The notes below the pieces were generated by a model, which searched no databases, was not told where the DNA came from, and saw only the letters and a list, made by a program, of their open reading frames with translations. A stretch of DNA of 64,000 bases. Source: Novosphingobium sp. (GTDB lineage: Bacteria > Pseudomonadota > Alphaproteobacteria > Sphingomonadales > Sphingomonadaceae). Numbering within the stretch: the first letter of the stretch is position 1; each line of letters opens with the position of its first letter. Of the stretch, positions 25,901-34,377 are shown piece by piece. The DNA lies in the NCBI RefSeq assembly GCF_030696665.1, contig NZ_JAUYRV010000026.1, positions 143,330 to 207,329 on the forward strand, given 5' to 3'. The translations under genes were made by a program, and so were the position numbers.

Positions 25901-27226
25901 ATGGCTTTGAAAGAACTTGAGGTCAAATACGCCACCAAGCGGCAGCGCCCCTACAAGCTGTCCGATGGAGAAGGCCTGCACCTGCTCGTCCAGCCGAACG
26001 GATCGAAGCTCTGGCGCCTGAAATACCGCTTCGACGGCAAGGAAAAACTGCTGAGCTTCGGCAAATATCCGACCGTCACGCTGGCGATCGCCCGCGAGAA
26101 GCGGACCGAAGCCAAGCGGCTGCTCGATCAGGGTGAGGACCCCGCCGAGGCCAGGAAGCGGGCGAAGAAGCAGAGGGCCGCGCTCAAGCTGTTCGAAGAG
26201 ATTGCGCGGGCCTGGCACGCCAATCGTATTGAAGGGCTGGACTCGGCCCATGCCCTGCGCGTCATCAACCGGATGGAGCGCGACGTCTTTCCGGTCATCG
26301 GGAAGCGTCCGATCACGGAAATCGACCCGCCCGAGATTCTCGAGATGATCCGCGCGGTCGAAGCGCGCGGCGCCCTCGATATCGCCCGTCGCCTCAAGCA
26401 GAACGTCAGCCAGATCTATCGCTTCGCGATCGCGAGCGGCTGGGCGACCATCGATCCGACGCTCGGCCTCAACGATGCGCTCAAGCCCAAGCCGCCCGTC
26501 AGGCACATGGCGCGCGTGCCGCTCGCGGAGTTTCCGAAGCTGGTGCGGGCGATCTTCGCCTATGACGGCGAGGACACGCCGCGCCGCCGCGAGATCACCC
26601 GTGACGCGCTGCTGTTCACCTTGCTCACATGGGTCCGAACCAGCGAAACCCGCTTCGCGGCCAGGGACGAGTTCGAGGATCTCTATGGACCGAACCCGCT
26701 ATGGCGTCTGTCGCCGGAGCGCATGAAGATGGAACGTGAGCATCTTGTTCCGCTGTCCCGCCAGGCCGCAATGATCGTTCAGCGCCGCTTGCAGGCGACG
26801 AACGATGCGTTCCTCTTTCCCGGAGCCAAGCCTGGAAAGCCTATTTCCGAGAACACCATGATCTATGCCTGCTACCGCATGGGCTATCTTGGCCGGCAGA
26901 CGGTGCATGGGTTTCGGGGGCTCGGCTCGACCTGGGCGAACGAAGCCGAACGCTACAAGCCCGACTGGATCGAGATGGCGCTCGCCCACGAGGATGAGGA
27001 CGAAGTGCGCGGCGCCTATAACAGCGCGCTCTATCTCACCCCGCGAAGGCGGATGCTGCAAGATTGGGCCGACGTGATCGACGCGGCAACCGCAGTGTCG
27101 GATGTCGAGAAGGATCCTATCGAGTTCTCACAGCTCACGGGCTGTTCTGCGCCCATCCAGCGCTTGCCGCCGAGCGACCGGAGACAGCCGTATTGGCAGC
27201 GCCCTCGTTGGGCGGCTTCGCGATAA
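25901..27226 (+). CDS. int: P4-type tyrosine integrase of the tRNA-Met island
   Basis: 441 residues. N-terminal DUF4102 arm-binding domain (LKELEVKYATKRQRPYKLSDGEGLHLLVQPNGSKLWRLKYR), SAM-like core-binding domain, and a catalytic domain with Arg in LLTWVRTSETRF, HGFR (HxxR) and the Tyr in GAYNSALY near the C-terminus. The last 35 or so residues look like an unusual Pro/Arg-rich tail. Catalyses site-specific integration and excision, with the tRNA 3' end as likely target. The start ATG at 25901 gives the normal family N-terminus; the in-frame upstream extension encodes the repeat region. Confidence 0.93.
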   Translation: MALKELEVKYATKRQRPYKLSDGEGLHLLVQPNGSKLWRLKYRFDGKEKLLSFGKYPTVTLAIAREKRTEAKRLLDQGEDPAEARKRAKKQRAALKLFEEIARAWHANRIEGLDSAHALRVINRMERDVFPVIGKRPITEIDPPEILEMIRAVEARGALDIARRLKQNVSQIYRFAIASGWATIDPTLGLNDALKPKPPVRHMARVPLAEFPKLVRAIFAYDGEDTPRRREITRDALLFTLLTWVRTSETRFAARDEFEDLYGPNPLWRLSPERMKMEREHLVPLSRQAAMIVQRRLQATNDAFLFPGAKPGKPISENTMIYACYRMGYLGRQTVHGFRGLGSTWANEAERYKPDWIEMALAHEDEDEVRGAYNSALYLTPRRRMLQDWADVIDAATAVSDVEKDPIEFSQLTGCSAPIQRLPPSDRRQPYWQRPRWAASR

Positions 27227-27445
27227 GCGTCACGGCTCGGAACCGCTGATTAAGAGCGCGGCTTTCCACCATAATTATTATAAACGTCAGTTACTTAGAT
27301 GCATCCGTGAATAGTGGGACTGAACAATAAGAAGCAGTATCGTATCATATCCTACCATGCCCTACGTCACAAATTCACCTACGTCGGAAGAGCGCCCTCA
27401 TGGCGGACATTCGTTCAATCAAGCAGGCAATCACGGTGAGCGGCA

Positions 27446-28153
27446 TCAACCATCGAGCTTGCCAATGCCCTGTACCCTAAGACACGATAACAATCCCCCC
27501 ACGCAAAAGTCCTCCATGGCCTTCAGGGTCACCGAGATGTTCCGTGAAGAAAGTCGCCCACCCGACATGTGATCGATCCGGCGATTGTCGGCGAATGTGT
27601 ACAGCGTACAGCTCAGAATAAACTGATAGGCCTGCAAGGCATCATCGCGCGATGACTTTGGTTTGATAGATATCATCGCCTCGACATATCGGCGAGATAT
27701 TTCATCAAATAGCGGTGCAACTATTTCGTCCATCCAGAGTTGCACGCCTGCTATCTGTGAGATGAGGCGACAATAATTCATCCACCCCGGCTCACCGGAT
27801 TCAAAACGGCTCAAGAGGGGGCCGTAAAATGCGCGGATGAGAAGTCGAGCCGATGCTTCCGGGCGATCTGGATCGAGGTCCAGCTCCGCAAGCCTTCGCA
27901 GCCGCTCTTCGTTCAACCACGCGCTGCGGCGTTCTATGACTTCCGTGAACAGCGCTTCCTTGGTTCCAAAATGATAATTCACAGCGGCGAGCCGTGTGGA
28001 CGCTGCATCCGTTATTTCTCGCACCGAAACGCCGAAATAGCCCCGGTCCGCGAACAGCGACTCGGCGGCGTCCAGGATCTGCTCGCGCAGATCCGGTCGT
28101 TCCGTTTGCGGCTTGGAGATTGCCTTTTTTGGCTTAATATCTGGTAATTTCAA
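27446..28153 (-). CDS. TetR/AcrR family transcriptional regulator
   Basis: 235 residues. The TetR DNA-binding domain spans about 20-70 (REQILDAAESLFADRGYFGVSVREITDAAS...VNYHFGTKEALF), followed by a helical ligand-binding domain with a YcdC/RutR-like look (LLIRAFYGPLLSRFESGEPGWMNYCRLISQ). Divergent from the amidohydrolase gene with a 122-nt gap that contains a palindrome (28191-28212), so it probably controls that operon and itself. Ligand unknown. Confidence 0.9.
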   Translation of the reverse strand: MKLPDIKPKKAISKPQTERPDLREQILDAAESLFADRGYFGVSVREITDAASTRLAAVNYHFGTKEALFTEVIERRSAWLNEERLRRLAELDLDPDRPEASARLLIRAFYGPLLSRFESGEPGWMNYCRLISQIAGVQLWMDEIVAPLFDEISRRYVEAMISIKPKSSRDDALQAYQFILSCTLYTFADNRRIDHMSGGRLSSRNISVTLKAMEDFCVGGLLSCLRVQGIGKLDG

Positions 28154-28190
28154 TCATCTTCTCCCCCAAAAGCGCCCCGAATTGACATGT

Positions 28191-28212
28191 GAGTGGAACG
28201 TTCGTATCACTC
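28191..28212. promoter_or_regulatory. Candidate TetR operator
   Basis: GAGTG-(12 nt)-CACTC encloses the perfect palindrome GAACGTTC, between the divergent tetR and amidohydrolase genes. Adjacent position and symmetry support an operator. Confidence 0.5.
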
Positions 28213-28275
28213 GATCAAGGACGCGCAGCCTACGCTGGCTTCCGTCACAAAAATAGATGGTAGGGGAACGAAACT

Positions 28276-29694
28276 GTGAGACCGATCCTGATCCGTAACG
28301 GCTATGTCATCACCGGCGATCCTGCGATCGGCGACGTGCCCAGTGGGGATGTTTTGATCGTGAACGGACGCATCGCTGAGATCGGTCAAAACCTTCACCA
28401 TGATGAGGCAGAGGAGATCGACGCGACCGGCACGATTGTAATGCCAGGCATGGTCGATACGCATCGGCATACTTGGCAGACTCAGCTACGCGCGATTTGC
28501 GCCGACATGAGCCTCATGCAGTATATGCGCTGCATCCGCTTCAACATCTCGCCCGTCTATACGCCAGAAGATGTCTATGTGGGCAATTATATCGGCGCCC
28601 TAGAAGCTCTGAACGCCGGGATCACGACGCTCTATGACTTCTCACATACGTCGCACAGTCCGGAACATGCCGATGAGGCCATCCGCGGCCTGCGGGACGC
28701 CCGGATTGCTGGCCTCTATGCCTACGGCTTCTATCCAGCACCGGTCGACCGGCCTTATTTTACGAGCGTCGACCAACGCATCGCCGATGCGGAACGGATA
28801 AGGACGCAGCATTTTTCGTCGGACGATCAGCGGCTGGGCATGGCGGTCGCGATCACCGAGGTCGGGATGTATCCGTTCGATTCGACGCGTAAGGAGATCA
28901 TGACAGGCCGCCGACTTGGCGTGCAGCAAACAATTCACACGAACTGTTTCTGGGGCTCCGCTTTTTGCAGCGGTATAGAGGAACTCGCGGCGGCCGGACT
29001 CCTTGGACCCGACCAGGTCCATGTGCATTGCAATTCCGTGACAGACAACGAACTTCGCCTGCTCGCCGATAATGGCGCCAAGGTTTCATGCACGCCCGAT
29101 ACGGAACTGCAGATGGGCATGGGCCACCCCTTGATCGGCCGCGCCCACGATGTCGGCATCAAGCCTACACTTGGGGCCGACGTTATCTCCTGCAACGGTG
29201 GCGACCTACTCACGCAGGCACGCCTCGGTCTTCAAGACGCGCGCGTCCTGGCCAACGATCCGGTCAATGCGCAAGGTCGGATGCCTGAGGATATCCCATT
29301 CAAGGTACGTGACGCGATCGCGTGGATGACGATCAACGGCGCGGAAGCGATGGGTCTTGATCATCGCACGGGATCGCTCACGCCGGGCAAGGATGGCGAT
29401 ATCGTTCTCATCGCGCCCAACGACTTCAACCTCATGCCGCTGAACGACATGGTGGGCGCGGTCGTGCTGCAGGCTAACGTTTCCAACATCGATACGGTGG
29501 TCCTGCGCGGCGAGGTCGTGAAGCGCCACGGTCGCTTGACTGGCGTCGACTTCAAGCAGTTGCTCCGCATGGCGGAGGGCTCGCGCGAGCGGATCATGGA
29601 GCAGGCCCTGCGTCGCGGTCCGCTCGTTCCGCCGCCCAACACCACGGCAATGGCAGAGATGGAGGAGACCGCGCGCCAGAACCTGGCCGCATAG
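28276..29694 (+). CDS. Metal-dependent amidohydrolase (AtzA/TrzN/guanine deaminase-like)
   Basis: 472 residues of the subtype III amidohydrolase superfamily: N-terminal beta-sandwich, then the metal ligands HRH in MVDTHRHTWQTQ (near residue 65), His in QQTIHTN (near 220), His in VHVHCNS (near 250) and the Asp in LGADVISCN (near 300). The C-terminus has the usual TGSLTPGKDGDIVLI. It hydrolyses C-N (or C-Cl) bonds of cyclic or aromatic amines; the substrate is unknown. GTG start with AGGGGA 9 nt upstream. First gene of the unit opposite tetR, followed by a receptor gene 64 nt later. Confidence 0.88.
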   Translation: MRPILIRNGYVITGDPAIGDVPSGDVLIVNGRIAEIGQNLHHDEAEEIDATGTIVMPGMVDTHRHTWQTQLRAICADMSLMQYMRCIRFNISPVYTPEDVYVGNYIGALEALNAGITTLYDFSHTSHSPEHADEAIRGLRDARIAGLYAYGFYPAPVDRPYFTSVDQRIADAERIRTQHFSSDDQRLGMAVAITEVGMYPFDSTRKEIMTGRRLGVQQTIHTNCFWGSAFCSGIEELAAAGLLGPDQVHVHCNSVTDNELRLLADNGAKVSCTPDTELQMGMGHPLIGRAHDVGIKPTLGADVISCNGGDLLTQARLGLQDARVLANDPVNAQGRMPEDIPFKVRDAIAWMTINGAEAMGLDHRTGSLTPGKDGDIVLIAPNDFNLMPLNDMVGAVVLQANVSNIDTVVLRGEVVKRHGRLTGVDFKQLLRMAEGSRERIMEQALRRGPLVPPPNTTAMAEMEETARQNLAA

Positions 29695-29758
29695 CGGGGT
29701 AGGAAACCAAAGGCGCCGCATGAACCGCGTCGGCGTCCAACGAGGAGGGGATTACGAA

Positions 29759-32083
29759 ATGGATAAGCTTTGGCCGCGCGCCGCGCGGATCGGACTTCTT
29801 TTGCCTGCGGTCGTTGGCACAAGCGCTTACGCACAGACTGAGCCGGCTTCATCGGCTGCGAGCACTCCGCAGCCGGAGGCCGTATCGACGCCCGCCGCAC
29901 AGGATCAGGGCGCCGGTCTTCAGGACATCATCGTGACTGCGCAGAAGCGCAGCGAGTCGGTGCAGAAAATTCCTCTCGCGGTGACGGCCCTATCCGGCAA
30001 TGACCTCGCGAAGGCGGGCATCAACAGCATCGAGGGTCTGCAGGCCGCCGTCCCCAATCTCAACCTCGGCCAGCAGCTCGGCGTCGCGAGAATCTCGCTG
30101 CGCGGCATCGGCCTCGACAACCTCAGCACCGGCGCCGAGGGAAGTATCGCTTTCCACCTCAACAGCGCGTTCATTTCGCGCGGCGCCGCAGCGCTCAGCG
30201 CATTCTACGACGTCGATCGCGTGGAAGTTCTGCGCGGGCCACAGGGCACGCTCTATGGCCGCAACGCGACCGGCGGCTCAATCAACCTCATAACGCGCCA
30301 GCCCACCGACACGTTTTCGGGTTATGGCGATGTCACGGTCGGCAACTATGGTCGTTTGGCGTTCGACGGCGCCGTCAGCGGCCCGATTGTCTCTGATAAA
30401 GTGCTCGCGCGGATCGCTTTCTCGACGGACGACCGCAACGGCTATGGCCGAAACATCACGACCGGCACTAGGATCGACGACACCAATGCCCGTTCGATCC
30501 GTGGTACGCTGAAGCTTTTACCCGCCGACGATCTCACCATCACTCTGATCGCCGACTATCATCGAGAAAATGACAACGCGAACGGCTATCATTATTTCGG
30601 ACCCGCGGGCCAGACTGCCAGCGGCCAGACAATCACACCTTTCGGCATTCAGTTCGGCGGCGTCACCGCAAGCAATCCGCGCGATATCGCAAACGAAGCC
30701 GATCCGTTCAACCGGCGCACGATCTGGGGTGTCAGCAGCGAGATTGCATATCGATTCGGCGGCGTCACAGCCAAGTCGATCACGGCCTATCGCAGCACGA
30801 AATACATTACCGGATCGGACCTCGATTCCACCAGTTTTCGTCTCGCGCCGATCTTCCAGAACGAAGACGACAAACAGTTCAGCCAGGAGTTTCAGCTCTC
30901 GTCCGAATCCGACCGGTTCCGATGGCTGCTGGGGGCATTTTATTTCCACGAAAATGACGCCGGCGCGATCATCATTCCCTACAATGATATTGGCTTCGGC
31001 GGTCCCGGCGTCATCCGCCAGGGCTATTATGCCGGCGGGCGTCTCGAGACTGATGCCGGCGCCATCTTCGGGCAAGCGACCTACAATCTGACCCCGGAGA
31101 TTCACCTCGTCGTCGGTGGCCGTTACAGCATCGAGCGAAAAGGCATTTCCGAACAGCTTCAGTTCGACCTCGCGCGACCCTATTCGCCCGCCAATCCCGT
31201 CGCGCCGCTCGCCCAGTGCGGAGCCGATATCCCATCGGTCCCGACCTGCCAACCGCACAAGACCTTCCGATCCTTCACGCCGAAAGTGGCGCTCGAGTAT
31301 CAAATCACGCCCGACGCTTTGCTCTACGCCTCGGTTTCGCGAGGCTTCAAAAGCGGCACCTACAATGTCGGCGGCGTGCAGCCGCCCGTGAAGCCGGAGA
31401 AGGTCACGGCCTATGAAGGGGGCCTGAAATCGGAATTCCTCGATCGGCGGCTCCGCATAAATCTTGCCGGCTTTTATTATGATTACAAGGATCTCCAGGT
31501 CGGCAAGGTGGTCAACGCGTCACTCGCGCTGGAGAATGCGGCGACAGCGACGATCTACGGTGCCGAGCTCGAGTTGCGCGCGCGCCCCACGCCCGACTTA
31601 GAACTGGGTCTGACCGGCTCCTATCTCAACGCCAAGTTCGACAGTTTCATCAGTATCGATCCCGCGCGACCCGGAGGTGACGGGCGCACCGTCGACCCGG
31701 CGACCGGCGCACCGGCTTTCAACAACGCCGGCAACCGCCTGCCGCAAGCCCCCAAATGGACGGTCGACGCCATGGCACAATATACCGTGCGCTCGGACCA
31801 TGGATCCTTTGCCCTTCGCGGAGAGGTCTTGTGGGTCGATAAGGTCTATTTCAGTGCCTTCAACGTTCCGCAGGTGTCGCAGCCGGCAAAGACCAAGCTC
31901 AATGCCTCGCTGATCTACACCGATCCGGGCGATCGCTGGAGCGTGACCGTCTACGGCAAGAATCTCGCCAACAAGACGTACATCTCAAACGCCTTTGTCA
32001 GCTCCAGCATCGTGGGATTTGGCGTCAACGGCTTCCTCGAGGAGCCGCGAACCTATGGCGTGACCATCGGGTATAAGTTCTAG
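29759..32083 (+). CDS. TonB-dependent receptor of the amidohydrolase cluster
   Basis: 774 residues. Signal peptide (LLLPAVVGTSAYAQ), TonB box region IIVTAQKRSESVQKIPLAVTALSG, plug with RISLRGIGLDN and VEVLRGPQGTLYGRNATGGSINLITRQP, and a barrel ending VTIGYKF. The VTAQKR...PQGTLYGRN pattern is typical of sphingomonad receptors for organic compounds rather than siderophores. GGAGGGG lies 8 nt before the ATG at 29759. Only 16 nt separate it from the cyclase gene, so it belongs to the same operon and probably imports the compound the operon degrades. Confidence 0.93.
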   Translation: MDKLWPRAARIGLLLPAVVGTSAYAQTEPASSAASTPQPEAVSTPAAQDQGAGLQDIIVTAQKRSESVQKIPLAVTALSGNDLAKAGINSIEGLQAAVPNLNLGQQLGVARISLRGIGLDNLSTGAEGSIAFHLNSAFISRGAAALSAFYDVDRVEVLRGPQGTLYGRNATGGSINLITRQPTDTFSGYGDVTVGNYGRLAFDGAVSGPIVSDKVLARIAFSTDDRNGYGRNITTGTRIDDTNARSIRGTLKLLPADDLTITLIADYHRENDNANGYHYFGPAGQTASGQTITPFGIQFGGVTASNPRDIANEADPFNRRTIWGVSSEIAYRFGGVTAKSITAYRSTKYITGSDLDSTSFRLAPIFQNEDDKQFSQEFQLSSESDRFRWLLGAFYFHENDAGAIIIPYNDIGFGGPGVIRQGYYAGGRLETDAGAIFGQATYNLTPEIHLVVGGRYSIERKGISEQLQFDLARPYSPANPVAPLAQCGADIPSVPTCQPHKTFRSFTPKVALEYQITPDALLYASVSRGFKSGTYNVGGVQPPVKPEKVTAYEGGLKSEFLDRRLRINLAGFYYDYKDLQVGKVVNASLALENAATATIYGAELELRARPTPDLELGLTGSYLNAKFDSFISIDPARPGGDGRTVDPATGAPAFNNAGNRLPQAPKWTVDAMAQYTVRSDHGSFALRGEVLWVDKVYFSAFNVPQVSQPAKTKLNASLIYTDPGDRWSVTVYGKNLANKTYISNAFVSSSIVGFGVNGFLEEPRTYGVTIGYKF

Positions 32084-32099
32084 CCGGGAATATATTCTC

Positions 32100-32891
32100 A
32101 TGATCACGATTCCCACCGCCGAGTCCATCATCGACATTTCGATGCCCATCGAGAATGATATCGTATCGGATCCGGCGGCCTTTCGTCCACGGGTCCGATA
32201 TTTCGGGCACGATGATACACGAGAACAGATGCTGGCCTTCTTCCCCGGAATGACGGCCAGCGACCTGCCCGATGGCGAGGCCTGGGCGATCGAGCATGTC
32301 GAGCTGATCACGCACAACGGCACGCATCTCGACGCACCTTACCATTTTCATTCGACGATGGATGGGGGCAAGCGGGCGATCACGATCGACGAGGTTCCGC
32401 TCCACTGGTGCTGCCAACCAGGCGTCAAGCTCGATTTCCGGCATTTCCCCGATGGCTATGTGGTGACCGCCGAGGATGTTCGGGCTGAACTCGATCGGAT
32501 CGGCGTCAAGCTCAGCCCGCTGACCATCGTGGTCATCAACACGCGGGCCGGTTCGGCCTACGGCACGGATGACTATGTCAACGCGGGGTGTGGAATGGGC
32601 CGCGAAGCCACGCTTCACCTGCTTGAGCGCGGTGTCCGGGTGACAGGGACCGATGCATGGTCATGGGACGCGCCGTTCACTTACACGGCGCAGAAATATG
32701 CCGAAACCGGGAATGCCGACCTGATCTGGGAGGGGCACAAAGCGGGTCGGGAAATCGGCTATTGCCATCTGGAGAAGCTGCATAATCTCGAAGCGCTTCC
32801 ATCCTCCGGATTCACCGTGATGTGTTTCCCGACCAAGATCAAAGGCGCTTCGGCAGGCTGGACCCGCGCGGTCGCCGTCCTCGACGATTGA
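32100..32891 (+). CDS. Cyclase family hydrolase (kynurenine formamidase-like)
   Basis: 263 residues. The metal-binding motif HNGTHLDAPYHF (near residue 78) is the HxGTHxDxPxHF signature of the cyclase/KynB family; GTDAWSWD supplies a further conserved segment. Members hydrolyse amides, lactams, lactones or cyclic ketones. Following the amidohydrolase, it may open a ring or cleave an amide in the same pathway. The next gene begins 13 nt after its stop. Confidence 0.88.
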   Translation: MITIPTAESIIDISMPIENDIVSDPAAFRPRVRYFGHDDTREQMLAFFPGMTASDLPDGEAWAIEHVELITHNGTHLDAPYHFHSTMDGGKRAITIDEVPLHWCCQPGVKLDFRHFPDGYVVTAEDVRAELDRIGVKLSPLTIVVINTRAGSAYGTDDYVNAGCGMGREATLHLLERGVRVTGTDAWSWDAPFTYTAQKYAETGNADLIWEGHKAGREIGYCHLEKLHNLEALPSSGFTVMCFPTKIKGASAGWTRAVAVLDD

Positions 32892-32904
32892 ATGGAGTCT
32901 GGCC

Positions 32905-33834
32905 ATGAGCAACAAGGTCATCATCAGCTGCGCGGTGACGGGATCGGCGCACACGCCGACGATGTCGGACGCGCTCCCGGTCACGCCCGAGGAGATCGCC
33001 GAGCAGTCGATCGCCGCCGCCGAAGCGGGCGCGGCGATCCTGCATCTCCATGCCCGCATCCCCGAGGACGGTAGGCCGACCGGCGATCCCGAGGTCTATG
33101 CCCGCTTCCTGCCCGTGATCCGGCAGCGCACCGACGCCGTCATCAACATCACGACGGGCGGTGCGGCCACCATGCCGGTCGCCGAGCGCCTCGCCGCCTC
33201 TGCGCGTTTCAAGCCCGAGCTTTGCTCGCTCAACATGGGCTCGCTCAATTTCGCCTTCTTCCCCGCCGCGAAGCGCATCGCCGACTGGAAATACGCGTGG
33301 GAGAAGGACTATGTCACCGGCTCCGACGACTATATCTTCCGCAACACCTTCCGCGATATCGAGACGATCCTCACGACGATGGCGGAGGCGGGTACCAAAT
33401 TTGAGCATGAATGCTATGACGTCGGCCATCTCTACAATCTCGCCCATTTCGTCGATCGCGGCCTGGTGAAGCCACCCTTCTTCGTCCAGATGATCTTCGG
33501 CATATTGGGCGGCATCGGTGCCGATCTCGAAAATCTTCATTATATGAAGGAAACCGCCGATCGCCTCTTCGGACGCGGCAATTACCGCTGGTCGGTGCTC
33601 GCCGCGGGTAGGCACCAGATGCCCTTTCTGACGCAGGCGGCGTTGCTCGGCGGCTATGTCCGCGTCGGGCTCGAGGACAGCCTTTTCATCGAACGCGGCG
33701 TCCTTGCGGCTTCGAATGCCCAGCAGGTCGAGAAGATCAAGCGCATCCTCGCCGAAATGGGTCACGAACCCGCGAGCCCCGCCGAAGCGAGGGAAATCCT
33801 CGGTCTCAAGGGCAGTGACCGCGTCGCCTTCTGA
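32905..33834 (+). CDS. Beta-keto acid cleavage enzyme (BKACE, DUF849)
   Basis: 309 residues of the TIM-barrel BKACE family, which condense a beta-keto acid with acetyl-CoA and split it into acetoacetate and a new acyl-CoA. Zinc ligands HLHAR (near residue 47), the family segment NITTGG, the ELCSLNMGSLNF strand and VRVGLEDSLFI near the C-terminus are present. Last gene of the tetR-linked cluster. It suggests that the pathway produces a beta-keto acid; substrate specificity cannot be read from sequence alone. Confidence 0.9.
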   Translation: MSNKVIISCAVTGSAHTPTMSDALPVTPEEIAEQSIAAAEAGAAILHLHARIPEDGRPTGDPEVYARFLPVIRQRTDAVINITTGGAATMPVAERLAASARFKPELCSLNMGSLNFAFFPAAKRIADWKYAWEKDYVTGSDDYIFRNTFRDIETILTTMAEAGTKFEHECYDVGHLYNLAHFVDRGLVKPPFFVQMIFGILGGIGADLENLHYMKETADRLFGRGNYRWSVLAAGRHQMPFLTQAALLGGYVRVGLEDSLFIERGVLAASNAQQVEKIKRILAEMGHEPASPAEAREILGLKGSDRVAF

Positions 33835-33857
33835 GCCGTGCACAGGAAGCAAGCGAA

Positions 33858-33927
33858 TGAGGGCTTCGGTCATCGACCGATTCGGCCGTCCAGACACGGC
33901 CCTTTGGCGTGCCTGAGAATCCGTATC
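33858..33927 (+). repeat. 70-nt direct repeat, copy 1
   Basis: Begins TGAGGGCTTCGGTCATCGAC and ends CCTGAGAATCCGTATC. It aligns without gaps to 51387-51456 with about nine mismatches. Starting one base earlier, it can encode a 19-residue peptide beginning MRASVIDRF and ending at a TGA, reminiscent of the N-terminus of quinone oxidoreductases, so it may be a gene fragment. Confidence 0.75.
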
Positions 33928-34021
33928 GCCAGATGAATTCGTACCTCATCTTCATGATCCAACAACGGCACAATGCACAGCCCGTATACGCGGATGTCGA
34001 CGGGGCTGCTTTCAAGGCGCG

Positions 34022-34043
34022 CTGTCGCCGCTCACGGCGACAG
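34022..34043. other. Perfect 9-bp stem-loop
   Basis: CTGTCGCCG-CTCA-CGGCGACAG. No T-run follows. It could be a remnant terminator of the upstream operon. Confidence 0.45.
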
Positions 34044-34288
34044 AGATGGTGCATTCACGGTCACCCGAATAGCTGATTTCCTTTGCTACTCGGCAAGGGA
34101 AAACCGTTGGCACCGCCGATTACACCGATACACCGTTTGGAAAAGCTGGATTGGAACGCCTCGCGCGCGCGCATCCGTCCCGCTGGGCGCGCTCAGCGTG
34201 ACTATTCCAATGAAGTGTATGGGGTCATTTGCTCCGCCACGAGACGTCGCCGGTGCAGGCTCAACAATCCTCAATCAATGAGTGGAAG

Positions 34289-34319
34289 GAATAGTTCGCC
34301 AACAAATTGAATTGGACGA
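34289..34319 (+). promoter_or_regulatory. Cluster motif copy 1 (GAATAG-N11-ATTGAATTGGACGA)
   Basis: Lies 58 nt before the receptor ATG at 34378. It shares an exact 14-nt block (ATTGAATTGGACGA) and the spacing to GAATAG with copies at 40332 and 46449. Promoter or operator role is inferred from position. Confidence 0.6.
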
Positions 34320-34377
34320 TGAGCCCCAAGGCGCGGCAAATGGCGCCACATCAAAAAATGCCGTGGGGAGGACAGTC

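Larger units (their letters stand above)
33835..34377. other. 543-nt intergenic region at the cluster boundary
   Basis: No convincing gene. It holds copy 1 of a 70-nt repeat (33858-33927), a strong stem-loop (34022-34043) and copy 1 of the 31-nt cluster motif (34289-34319). It marks the join between the amidohydrolase cluster and the alcohol/beta-oxidation cluster. Confidence 0.7.

Noticed and set aside
33928..34280. A small gene of about 100 codons in the cluster-boundary region
   Set aside because: Overlapping frames on both strands are equally open, with no ribosome-binding site or protein-like pattern.
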